Of a DNA stretch of 64,000 nt, positions 25,501 to 35,515 are shown one piece after another. The first letter of the stretch is position 1, and each line of letters begins with the position of its first letter. The notes under the pieces were generated by a model. That model did no database searches and was not told the DNA's origin. It saw only the letters and a program-made list of their open reading frames with translations. Source of the stretch: Carettochelys insculpta (taxonomy: Eukaryota; Chordata; Testudines; Carettochelyidae); NCBI RefSeq assembly GCF_033958435.1, contig NC_134145.1, positions 37,289,501 to 37,353,500 of the forward strand. Direction: 5' to 3'. Both the position numbers and the translations under genes were made by a program.

Positions 25501-28500
25501 TGACTACAGTCTTTTAAGTGTCAATGGCAGGGACTGATTCCGCCAATAAAATGCTGGTTTTGGCTTAATTACACAGCAATCTTTACTATAGATAAAAAAG
25601 AAATGCTATTGATCAAAGTCTCCAGTATATTAGACAATCAATTTTGGTGCATATCAGACTGTTTATGCCCTGTTATTCCAGGGTTCCTCTTGAATACATT
25701 TTTCTTTTGACAAATGTAATGAATTTTTTATCATCTGTTTAACTTCAGCAGGTCACTTTCTGAGTATTATTTTTTTTACTGTAAACTCATATGTATTTGG
25801 CTGGATTTCCCTTTTGGCATATTAGTATCCTAATACACCTTTTGAGTACTACTGCTGATTTTCTTTCTCTTGGCATGTCAAGCTTCACTGTGTGTCCTTT
25901 TTCCCCTTTGCCTGACTTTGCTGTGGTTCCAAGAATAGATTATGTGGATGCAGGTACAGGTGGGGATCCCTAACCCAACTATGTATAAATTCAATCATAT
26001 CTATTACTGAGTACATAGATGTTGCCTCATGACTGATGTATTTTGTATGAACAGTGTGGTTGGATGTGAGGCTCGCCTGCTTTCCTTTTGTGGTTGAAAG
26101 GAGGCATTCTGGACAGGATCTGAAATCTGTAGTCATGGATGTCTTTCAAACCACATAGGGATGAATATTTTGCACTCTAATCTCTTGTCAAATGGCATAC
26201 AGCCATTGCAGCTACATTGCCATGTCAAGGATCTATGGGCATAAAAAGCACATATCATTTTAAAAAAATAAATTATAGTAAAATTTCAGCACTTGTCCTC
26301 TGATTTTTCTATGCTTTTTAAGTCTCTAGCCCAGATCCTAAAGTGGTGTAACTTACTTCTTTGCCTTCAGGAGAACTGCACTAATTTACATTAAATAAGT
26401 GGTTTAGCCACTTAAAAATAAAAATTCCAAGAGGATGGAATATGGTTCTAACCTCTTTCCCCCTCACTACTTTTGCTGTAGTGCATTGATACTTGCAAGT
26501 TAAGTTCTATTTGATCAGCTAAAAGTACGACACTAAATTGTGTAATACAGCTGTTGATATTTTAGAAAACCATTCCCCACCCTTCTGAGCAGAAAATGGC
26601 CCATCACTAAGAAGGCCAAGCCTTGCTAGCATGAGCCCCCTGACTTCTGTGAAACAAAATTTTGACCTATCACTAGCTCTGGAATTAATCTCAGAAGAGA
26701 GATTTTAGTAGGAAAAAAGCAGAGCTATTAGGCTAACCAAATATTTACGTTTTGCTATATATGATATGCTCCAAACATAATTAAATGCAGTAATACTTAA
26801 GGTCCGAAAGCTCAAGCTAAATGGTTTTATATTTTGTTTTCTTTTGTTTTCTTTTGCCTCTCCAGCTATCCCAGATCAAACTTGATCCTGTTTCTTTTCT
26901 ATTTCAGTTAAAAGCCCATTGAATCAAGAAGACTATTAGCATGAGTAAAGTGACCAGCATAAATAAATAAATGATCAGATAGACACAAAGATTAAATTCT
27001 TACTTTCAAGGAGATCTGTAAAAAAAAAAAAGTTTTGTTTGTGCCCTTTTGCTCTCACTCTTTATAATGCATAAATGAGATGTGAGTGTTTCTTTTTTTC
27101 GCTTGCATCAACCTTATAAAATACCACAGTTTGTATATTTAGGTATTACAGAACAGCTCTATGAATTACTAAAAACCTAGTGCTTTATGATATCACACGA
27201 GACATAATGGGATTATCACATCGCAAGAGAGAAGACACTGAAACATGAGCAGTTGAGAGGGGAAGGGATATTTACTCAATCTGTGTAAAATACCTTTGTT
27301 TTTCGTTTGTTTTATTAATCTCTGTTTAACTCAGATTTTGACAAATGTGGGAGAAAAGCTCATGTTCTTAAAGATTAAAAAAAATCTCTGCTTCTTCAAT
27401 TGATGTCTGACAGAGCTATCGCTACATTTCCCCGGTATTCCACCAAGTCCTCTAGGAAAAACACAGAATTTAATGCTCCTGCCATTTCTGAAATAAAATG
27501 CAAATTGATTTAAAAAAGCCCTTGTAGACTTTTTGTGTACCTCACAAGAGGGTGAAAAAGGCACAAGCACTTTTTTTTTCTTTACAGATCACCTTTAACT
27601 ATCATAATAGGGAATGGAAATTGTTACCTCAATAAAATGGCAGCTGCTGAACTGTATAATTATAGATTTTAGGGAAAGGTTGTTCTGCATCATGACTGAG
27701 GAGGCCATGTGGTTAGAATAACTATATGAATTACCTTTCAAAGTTTAACTATTAAGAGTTTATTTCCAAAGGGTGTGAGGTATTAGTGAATCAAGTCACG
27801 TGGTTCTTATCTTTTGCCATTTGTCTTTTTTTAAAAAATCTACCATGAATAATGACAGTGATGCACATTTAACATGAATTTTCCATCAGCCAGTAACTTC
27901 TTGGTGAGATAATGTGAATTCTTACAAAGATACTGGCATTTGATAATGTGATGTGAGTCATATAAGAGCTACATTTTTATGTAAATGTTCTTATGCAGTG
28001 AGATGCTTCTTTTTGGTTATAGAGTATACCATTCAATAATGTTTAACTCTAGTTTGAGACATTACTGTATCCCCCATTAAAGAAGATCAAGCCTCGAGTG
28101 ATTATTTTGGTATTAATTGTAAGATACAGTATTTAAAAGACTTATTTGAACTCTGGAGATTAATGAATTGTGTGGTATTTTCCTATTTTAGCAAGAGAAC
28201 TGTTAATATTACAAACAAATGTTATGAATCAGCATTATTAATATTAAAGAAAATTCAGATAAAGTGTTTCAACATTGATTTCTTACCTAATGTTTAATCA
28301 TTTGAAAGGGGGTATACATTATATATAAATTCAAATAAACTAATACAGAATTATATGATGGTAACAATTGACCTTGAAACAGATAAAAGATTAAGGTGGA
28401 CATGAGTTTTTACAGCACATCTGAAATATGTTCAGTTTGAGAAAGTTTCTTGGAAACTTTAAAAAGCCAGTAATGGCCCTACTTTTTCTAATGGCACAAA

Positions 28501-28534
28501 ATATCAGAGAAATGCCACAGTCATTTCAATTTCA
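22511..28534. other. AT-rich intergenic desert
   Basis: No gene is recognised in about 6 kb. Diverged members of old palindromic repeats may be present at 23030-23110 (gagtcaatgggatttaagc), 24850-24925 and 26330-26400. Remaining frames are short and featureless. Unannotated conserved elements cannot be excluded without alignment. Confidence 0.45.
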
Positions 28535-29285
28535 TATCACAGAACTTAGAGATGGGAAAGGCCTCCAAAATTCAATCTCCCTGACAATGTAGGGTGATTG
28601 TTCCCTGCAGTACCTTTTCCAGTAGTTTGGTCAATTGAGTTTTAAATTTCCCGAGTCAAGGGGCTTTCCCCTGGAGGCTATTTCATTGCTTTCTATAGTC
28701 TCATATTGACTCAAATGGGAGCAGTATTTAGCCCACTTAGAGGAAGTTTTTCTTGACATGTAGCTAAAATTTTACCTATCTTAATTTCATCTCATGCACC
28801 CCAGACATACCCTTGTGTACCATTCTATAAAGCCTCTCTCCCTTCTAGAATTGAAATCTTGGCTGTTTACTGCTTCCATTTATACATTTGGCTCTCTTAC
28901 TTGTTCCTAATAAATCAGTCCCTACACCTCTTAACTTTTTTCTGGTCATCTGCTGCCAACTGGTCAATATCTTTCTGGAAATGTAATCCCCAGACTGAGT
29001 GTAATAATCCAAGTGAGATCACACACACAGGTGTTGCACCATTTTTCCTCTCTATTCTATGATATGGTATCTCCGAATATGCAGCCCCAAATGTCATTAG
29101 TGGTTTTTGATGATGTATCTCCTTACAGAGTAATGTCTAATTTGCTTTCCACTATCACCCCTAGACCTCTTACACCTTTATACTTGTCCAGCCTTCTCTT
29201 TCCCATTGAATACTTATGTTTCAGGATATTTCCCCAGAGCTGGTATGAGCTCTGAGTTCCTTTGTTATCTTCCACCTATCACCTT
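28535..29285 (-). mobile_element. Ancient CR1/L3-type LINE 3' end
   Basis: The left edge (atcacagaacttagagatggg) is the reverse complement of the 3' tail typical of CR1/L3 LINEs. Further right, agccccaaatgtcattagtgg, ccactatcacccctagacc and acacctttatacttgtcc match, in order, the antisense of the CR1 3' coding and untranslated region as I remember it. Highly diverged, no open reverse transcriptase. The order of segments puts the 3' end at the left, so the element is on the minus strand. Confidence 0.65.
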
Positions 29286-31557
29286 AATTCCTCTAGCGTC
29301 CCCTCTATTATTCTTTCATTTCATATCTATAAATACTAGTTATATGATAAAATGCATGGTAGATCAATGACACATTTGAGTACTGAATACCTTTGGTTTC
29401 TAAATCATAAATATTTAAGGAATTTAAGATTCCAGAGGGATTGTGTAATGAATGTTTCCATATTTAAATATTTTTGTGGATAAAGGTTGAATCCTCTATC
29501 ATTTAGGGATGTTTGGTAATTTGTACTATGGTTGTGGTTTCAACAAAACATTAATTGATAGGTATAATAACTAAATGTGTTTTTCTTTTGCTTTAAAAGA
29601 AAATGTTGCATTTCAAAAAATGATACGAAGCCTAATGTATAAAATACATATGAAATTGCAACTGTACAGCTATACAAAAAAGTGAGATTGAAATCAAAAG
29701 GAAAAGGCTAGTTTGCTTAGTCCTCATGAAGCACAGTTAAAGGACTAGAGGGACCGATGACACATTATGTGTGTTTCTTTAAGAAAATTCTCTGACTCTC
29801 AGCAGTCATCTAGCCTGGCAAGAAGTGCAATTAACTGTTACAGAAATAATTTAATAATAAAATCCGAATGGCTAGTTCCTGTCCCTGTGTTTTGTGCAAA
29901 CCTCAAAAGCCCTTTGAAATCAGTAAGGCTCTTGGGTGCACCAGAAAGCAGGTGTGGTCCAAAAGGAAAAAAAAATCTAACCTAATGTCATCTGGCTATT
30001 GTGCTGTGTCTTGTGATATGACTCTTGTTATTGCCAAATTTGCATGTGGAAGGAGAAGGCTATTGAACATAGATCAGAGTCTAATTTTGCAGTCCTTGCT
30101 GAAGTCAGTGGGATTTAGCTTATGTTGGGACTGCTAGAGTGAGGGAATTTGTCTGTTTGTTTGATACTAATATCAGCCAAATACATTTTTCATTTATTTG
30201 CTTCCTCTGTTAATTGTATTTACATGTATGTATCTGAGAGGGGTTTGTTATGGGGAAGGAGTACGTGAAATCATACTGAAGTGCACACCATTTAAGACCT
30301 GAACCTGCAAACACTTACTACCAGGAGCAGTGCCTGCTACTGAGTAGACCTATGCAAGGTATTTCTTTGATTGTCATGGAAAATAGAAATGAGTTCTCTT
30401 TACTAAAAGTAATTTTTCTTGGACATATTCTTCTCTTCTGTGCATCCAATGGAGTTACACACTTAATTGCCCATTTCTACAAAAGGTTGAGTATTCTCAC
30501 TTCCCGCTGGGAGCTGAAAACATTCAGCATCTCTCAAAAATGGCTCAGGACTTGGCAGGATCAGACTTCTCCCTCAAGGCAACATTCATTGTTTCTATGG
30601 ATTTAGTCCTAAAGCTAATGACATTTACAAAAGAAGACCCTGACCCTACAAAGAATTACACACCAGCAACTTTAGATATGCAGTAGTCCTATTTACTACT
30701 TGCATGTGTAAAGTTACTCATATATGCACACATCTTTACAGGATTAAGGTATTTACGGAACATATTAAAAGGTCAGTGTCAGGATTCATATGTAAAACTA
30801 GTGAAACACGTAAATCTTGTTAAAATCCTTTGGAAGTAGGAAGCCACCCTGCCCACAAGGAAATCAGTTTGTGTTTTACTGTTGATTTGAATGGGGAGAT
30901 GTGGCTCTAAATGCTTTAGCTGGATATATGAGTAACCTTGTTCATACAAGGAGTCCCATCTGAAGCCAAATGTTCACAGAATAACAGCCTTACTATGTAC
31001 ATCTTATTCTTTTTGATGTGTCACTTGGAAGTCAAGCCTAGCTGACTTGTATGAGTATGGATGTAAATGCATAAGTCAGATCCCAGGAGTTACTACTGAA
31101 ACTAAACGGTTGTTTCTTTAAGAAGGCTGCTGGGAAATGTAATGCTAGGAGCCTTTGTGCTATTGAGCATTTAAACTACATTTTCCAAGTGATTGTAGTG
31201 ACCACACCTAATATTTCTCTGATCAGACCTCATATTTCTATTGTCATTAAGCACCTAATATAGCAATCCCCTAAAGATATCAGAAGGGGAAAAACTGACA
31301 GTCATCATCAAAATGTTAATTTAGACAATGACAAAGAGTACACGCATTAAAAATGCATCAGCCCTATCATTAAGGCATTATTCAGCAGAAGCAGCTAATG
31401 GTATTAAACAGAAAGTCGCTACAAGGAACAAAGTATGCAGAGATGCTTTGCTACGCTTATATTTACGCATAGGAGCCCAATCTTTGCTACACAAGCTAGT
31501 CAACCAAAACAAAAAAGCCAACAAACCACTTCGGTTGGGTGATGAAAGGGGAACCGC
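29286..31557. other. AT-rich intergenic sequence up to the CpG domain
   Basis: No gene or confident repeat. The sequence changes to high GC and CpG density after about 31.7 kb. Confidence 0.45.
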
Positions 31558-31568
31558 GGGGGGGGGGG
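31558..31568 (+). repeat. G11 homopolymer
   Basis: An uninterrupted run of eleven G directly followed by two AP-1-type sites. It lies at the edge of the CpG-rich domain. Such runs are prone to length variation and sequencing error. Confidence 0.9.
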
Positions 31569-31582
31569 TGACTCATGACTCA
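31569..31582 (+). promoter_or_regulatory. Tandem AP-1/TRE motifs
   Basis: Two consensus TGACTCA heptamers lie head to tail with no spacer. TGACTCA is the classic binding site of FOS/JUN dimers. Two adjacent perfect copies are unlikely by chance at a given place but not rare in a genome. Activity is inferred only. Confidence 0.45.
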
Positions 31583-31734
31583 GGAGACAACGTCAACTAA
31601 AGCTTAGATCAGAGGACGACTGAGAATACAAACGTGGCCTTTCAATTGCTGTCCTCGCAGCAATTATGACCACAGGTGTGTTTCGGAGCCAACACTCACT
31701 GCCACTGGCAACTGATCTGAGCTTTCTGCTGCCT

Positions 31735-34700
31735 CGTCCCCGAGCCATTTCCCGCCCCTGCTTCAGCTGCTGAACAGCGGCCGGGGCAAGGACGAGGCTC
31801 TGCTCTCCGGCGGCGTGAGAGAGTCCAGAGCACGCGCCCGCGCACAGCTCTGCCTGGGGCTCTGCCGCCAGCGGGGGGAGCCCCTCGGCCCCTAGACACG
31901 ACGGAGCCGGCGGCGGACGCTCCCCCACACAGCTCCGCGCGAGGCTGCTCTGCGGGCAGCACCCGGCACGCGCCTCCCTCGCCCGGGCCTCTCCACTCCG
32001 CGCGTCCCCGCCCGGCTTCTCTGCGCCCTCGCTCCCGCCTGCACGTGGCCGGCGCCCGGAAGCGGGGCTGGCCGAGGTGGGGGCGGGGATGCCCGGCGCT
32101 CCCGTTCCCCGAGGCGGGAGCCGGGGGGTGTCTAACTCGGCGCGGCCCCGGCAGACGGGGCGGCGGGTGGGGACACGGCCGCCCTGCGCACTGACTTCGG
32201 GGAGAGCCCAACTCCCAGCCTGGGCCTGGGCCGCGCGGCTCCTGCGCCCGGTGCAGCAAGCGAGCCGGGAGCGCCCGCGGCGTCCAACCAGCCCCCACCG
32301 TGGGCACCGGCCAGCAGCGGCTCCGCAGCCGGCGCCCATGGCCGCCCCTCTCCCAGCGTTGCAGCAGCGCGCACGGAGTCCCAGCCACACCCCCACACCT
32401 CCGGCAGGAGGCGCCGCCCCGACCTCCCCCCGGCCCGCCTTGTCCGCGTTGGATGCGACACCCCGAGGTCAGACTGCGGCCCTGAGACGCCCTGGGGCGA
32501 CCCGCAGACGTCGGGGCTGACTGGGCAAGGGAGGGGAAGGGGCGATGGAGAGCAGCAGCCGGGCTGTCGGCTTCGCTGCCAGCTGAGGCGGGGAGTGGGC
32601 TGGGGAGAGGGGGGGACTTCGCCCCTGAGGAGGGCGCGGGCTGGGCTGGGCTGGGTGACGGCGGCGCGCAGCCCGCGTCCACACGCGCATGCGGCGGAGT
32701 AGCGCAGACGCTCGGCGGAGCCAACTCCGGAGCAGGACAGCCCACCTGGACCCGGCCGCCTCGCCGGTTAACCGATCGGCCAACGGGGCTTCGCGGCCCT
32801 CGTTTCCCCGCCCTCTTTCTCCGGCCGGCGGTGCCCTTCCCCCCAAGCGGAAAGTTGGTCCGCGCTAGCCCCGGTCTGCAGCTGGCGGGGACGCGCCTGG
32901 GGGTTGTGGGGTCCTCCTAGACCAAGCCACACTCCCGGGCCCAGCGATTCGTGTGCTGGGATCCCCTGTACCTCGAGCTCGCCCGCCCCGGACTCTTCTG
33001 CGCTTCCTCCGAGGAGCCCCTCTGCAGCCCGGACAAGGGGCTTGCCTGGGCCAGATCTGCAGCGGAGGCGTAGCCCTGCTGGTCCCTATCGGCAGTGGGC
33101 AGGCGAAGTCCTGGGGCACCGCAGGGACGCGCAGAGTTTCGGGGCCGGGGCTTTCGAAGCGGGTCTTTGCCCAGGAAAGCTCCTGCTCCAGCGCGTCCGG
33201 GAGTCTCTGAGGTACCCCGGGAGTTTTGTTTTCTCAGCCACACGGATGGCGGGCGCCTCGCCCCTCCCCTGCCTTCCCTCTCGGTAGCACAACGCGGCTC
33301 GGCGGAGCCCACTGGGCTGCCCCCATAAGTCTCCTTCCAAAAGGCACCCGCCTCCGCCTCCGCCGCGCCGGGGTCCCGAGGGCGGGCTCGAGCCCTCCCC
33401 CGCACGCAGCTAGCGAGCCACTGAGGGGCCCGCGGGGAAGCTGGGGCCGGGGAGCGCCCGCCACTGGAGCCTGCCAGCGCGCAGAGCGCGGGAGACCCGA
33501 AGGGGGAAAAGTTTGGGTCTGCGGGGGGCTGCCCGAGCCCCTCGCTTAACTAAGGGGCAAGCTGGAGCGCTGGGCAGGAACCAGCCCGTCCCTGAGACCG
33601 GGGAGATTTAACCCGAGAGCACCTTCCCGTCCGTCCGTCCGTCCTTTGCGCCTGGCGCTCCCCCCGGGAATGCCCGCGGGTGTCACAGCTGGGGGGGGCG
33701 CCCTGCCCTCAGCTCCCGCCCTTGACTTCCCCTATCAGCAGGCGACCCTGAGCCTTCTTTGGGCGCGTCTATCCCCCGCGGCCCGCGCTGGGAGCGCGGC
33801 GGAGGAGAGAGGGGAGAAATCGGGGCTCTGTGGCGCTCGATGGGGGAGTGGTGGCCCCACCCCGGTTCTCTGCCTGCCAAGTCCTGGGCTCGGCAGCGCC
33901 CCACGTCCCGGCTTAGGCAGGACAGGGGAGGAGGGTTCCTTGCCCAGCCCCCGAGCTGAGCGTCCCTGACCGCCCGGGGGATTAGGGCGAGAAAGGGCCC
34001 GGGCGGAAAGGGGGCGCGGTGCCACCCCAGCCCCCGGAGCGCTCCCCGGCACCAGGCCCAGCGGCGTGCAGCACTGGGGGGACTGGGGAGCAGGCAGCTC
34101 TATCGCGGGGTATCTTCCCCCAGCGGCCAGTCCCACGGTGCAGCGACCCCGTCGCCGACCGCCAGGAGCCAAGCACCCCCGGGCCAGGTGACGCTCCGCT
34201 GGGCCTGGCGGGGGGCGGCGCGCCTGTCCCGTGTGCGGGCAGCACGTGGCTAGTGCCCGACCCACCCTGGGAACAGAGGCCCCTACGCCGAGCTCAGCAT
34301 CGGCCAAGAGCGGCTCGGGGCCGGGGCCTACCGCAGCAGCCCCGGAGAGTCTCCCCCGGGGGCGTCGGGGCAAGAGGATCCACAGGGCAGAGGACAAGGC
34401 CCCTGGGCAGCCAGGGCAACCTGCGGGGGCGGCGCCGCACGCCTGCGCCAGGGGCGCGGGATAGGGCAGTCTCTGAGCGCCGCTTCCCGCGAGGCCGCCC
34501 CCGCCCGGCAGCCCCCCGCGGTCCCTGGGCAACAGCGCAGCTCAAGCACCAGACTACAACGCCGATCTCGGGGGATCCCCCTCCCCATCTCCGCCGGGGC
34601 TGGATGGCGACAGGTTTTCCCTCCGCTCTGCCCAGCCCGGCGCTACCGCTGCGCAGGTCACAGCACTGATCGGGGCGGGGGGGGGCACGTGTGGTCAAAG

Positions 34701-34925
34701 GTCATCGCCCCCCCAGGCGCTCGGCCCTGTCCTAGGCAGAGGTGGCTCGGCTCTGCAGCCCCTCCCAGGCGCTTCTAGGAACGAGGAGCCCGTCGGGGGC
34801 CGGGGGGACAAGTCTAGGGTGCCCCAGACTAGACATCACCAGTCTGCTACCCTGGCGTGCCCACAGCGTCCCCGCGCTGCCTGCGCCCAGCACCCCTCGG
34901 CGCTCCTCAGCCCACACCCAGAGCG
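31735..34925. other. CpG island block downstream of MIR137
   Basis: Very high GC and frequent CpG dinucleotides, in sharp contrast to the AT-rich DNA before 31.6 kb. On the minus strand this lies downstream of the miR-137 hairpin, so it may hold host-gene exons or intron sequence. Open frames of 200-350 codons occur in several overlapping frames on both strands, with low-complexity Pro/Arg/Ala/Gly composition. That is what CpG-rich DNA gives by chance because stop codons are rare. A (CGTC)4 run lies at about 33627-33644. No coding exon is supported. Confidence 0.8.
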
Positions 34926-35015
34926 AGACATAGCACAGTGCAGGAAAAGAGCAAAAAGGGGCTACCTTGGCGACTACGGTAGATAGGAGCCAGGTGCTGG
35001 GCTGGGGGCGGCCGC

Positions 35016-35031
35016 TGCCTGCCTGCCTGCC
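35016..35031. repeat. (TGCC)4 tetranucleotide run
   Basis: Four tandem TGCC units immediately beside the 3' base of the miR-137 hairpin. Confidence 0.85.
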
Positions 35032-35048
35032 GCGGGTACTCTCCTCGA

Positions 35049-35071
35049 CTACGCGTATTCTTAAGCAATAA
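35049..35071 (-). ncRNA. MIR137: mature miR-137-3p
   Basis: The 23-nt mature strand starts at 35071 and reads towards 35049 on the minus strand. The seed (nt 2-8) is UAUUGCU, read from 35070 to 35064. This is the established dominant product of the gene. Confidence 0.95.
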
Positions 35072-35084
35072 CAACGTAATCCGT

Positions 35085-35107
35085 ATTATCCACCCAAGAA
35101 TACCCGT
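35085..35107 (-). ncRNA. MIR137: miR-137-5p (passenger arm)
   Basis: The 5' arm starts at 35107 with ACGGGUAUUCUUGGG and pairs with the mature arm across the 13-nt loop. Its ends are taken from the human annotation as remembered. Confidence 0.85.
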
Positions 35108-35135
35108 CACCGAAGAGAGTCAGAAATCTGCCGAG

Positions 35136-35163
35136 GCTGTTGCTGCTGCTGCTCCTGCTGCTG
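35136..35163 (-). repeat. Imperfect CAG-type repeat next to pre-miR-137
   Basis: Read on the minus strand this is CAGCAGCAGGAGCAG followed by CAGCAGCAACAG. It ends about 12 nt before the 5' base of the hairpin. Human pri-miR-137 has a GC-rich VNTR with AGC/CGG units at the same place, so this may be the ancestral counterpart. A leucine-rich open frame on the plus strand across it has no ATG start and is not a gene. Confidence 0.75.
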
Positions 35164-35410
35164 GACCGGCGGCACCGGGGCAATAAATCCATAACTATAT
35201 TCCCCTACAGAGGAAGACGAATCCACAGAGCTGCGGGGCGATCGCGTCCATTATCCAGTGGCGGCTGTGCGTCCGGGCCTGGCGAGGCAAAAGGGAGAAG
35301 GGGGCCTTTAATACACGCGTCTGCAGCCGCTCCCCGGAGCAGGCGGGAGCGTGTGGGCGAGGGCAGAGGGGCATAAACCCACCCACAAGCCACAGGAGGG
35401 CCGAACGTAC

Positions 35411-35515
35411 CTGCTGAGTCCCGCGTTTCCTCCTCTGGGCTCGCCTGGCATCCCGTTCCCCTCGGGGCTCCCTGGGCGCTCGGGCGGGGGGCGTGTCGCT
35501 CACAGCACCAGCGCC
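35411..35515 (-). ncRNA. MIR137HG: Candidate 105-nt MIR137HG exon
   Basis: Minus-strand signals are good on both sides. Upstream is a branch-like ttaac followed by tctctcttccag (acceptor, exon starts 35515). Downstream is CAG|GTACGT (donor, exon ends 35411). The implied intron to the next acceptor (35410-35205) is 206 nt with GT-AG ends. One minus-strand frame is open across the exon, but its Arg/Ala/Pro-rich product matches no family, so a noncoding exon is preferred. Candidate donors further upstream are at 36455, 37070, 37439 and 37855. Confidence 0.45.

Larger units (their letters stand above)
35031..35126 (-). ncRNA. MIR137: pre-miR-137 hairpin
   Basis: On the minus strand the sequence forms the miR-137 stem-loop. 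The 5' arm runs from actctcttcggtgacggg, the loop is about acggattacgttg, and the 3' arm carries the mature miR-137-3p. As far as I remember the human precursor, the arms and loop are the same. The product is a brain-enriched microRNA loaded into Argonaute. Known targets in mammals include EZH2, KDM1A, CDK6 and MITF, and it acts in neuronal differentiation and synaptic function. No other member of the family is visible in the window. The gene lies in a CpG-rich block with no protein-coding gene, as expected for the MIR137HG locus. The outer ends of the precursor are approximate. Confidence 0.97.
34997..35204 (-). ncRNA. MIR137HG: Candidate MIR137HG exon carrying pre-miR-137
   Basis: On the minus strand a strong 3' splice site (pyrimidine tract ttcgtcttcctctgtag) places an exon start at 35204. 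It is followed by the CAG-type repeat and the miR-137 hairpin. The 3' end of this exon cannot be placed, and 34997 is only a nominal limit beyond the hairpin. The mammalian host RNA also carries the hairpin in an exon, as I recall. RNA evidence is required. Confidence 0.4.

Noticed and set aside
31690..31755. Minus-strand start codon with good context and a following CA|GTGAGT donor as a first coding exon
   Set aside because: The encoded start (MARGRGSRK...) matches no protein I know, and it lies downstream of miR-137 where no coding gene is expected. Kept only as a possible noncoding splice site.
31757..31778. Canonical RE1 at cttcagctgctgaacagcgg
   Set aside because: The half-sites are imperfect and the gap is off by one base compared with the canonical 2-bp spacing.
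34180..34400. Possible MIR2682 counterpart downstream of miR-137
   Set aside because: In human MIR2682 lies several hundred bases downstream on the same strand. I found no matching mature sequence in the corresponding part of this window, so it is probably absent here.
31593..34669. Open frames of 200-350 codons on both strands in the CpG-rich block
   Set aside because: They overlap each other in several frames, are Pro/Arg/Ala/Gly-rich and have no domains. Stop codons are rare in GC-rich DNA, so such frames arise by chance.
34907..35110. Minus-strand 67-codon frame with a signal-peptide-like hydrophobic start-to-end stretch
   Set aside because: It overlaps the miR-137 hairpin, is not conserved as a known protein, and its composition follows from the RNA sequence constraint.
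35140..35376. Plus-strand frame opening with a run of leucines
   Set aside because: It starts at TTG, not ATG, and is the translation of the CTG/CAG-type repeat beside miR-137.
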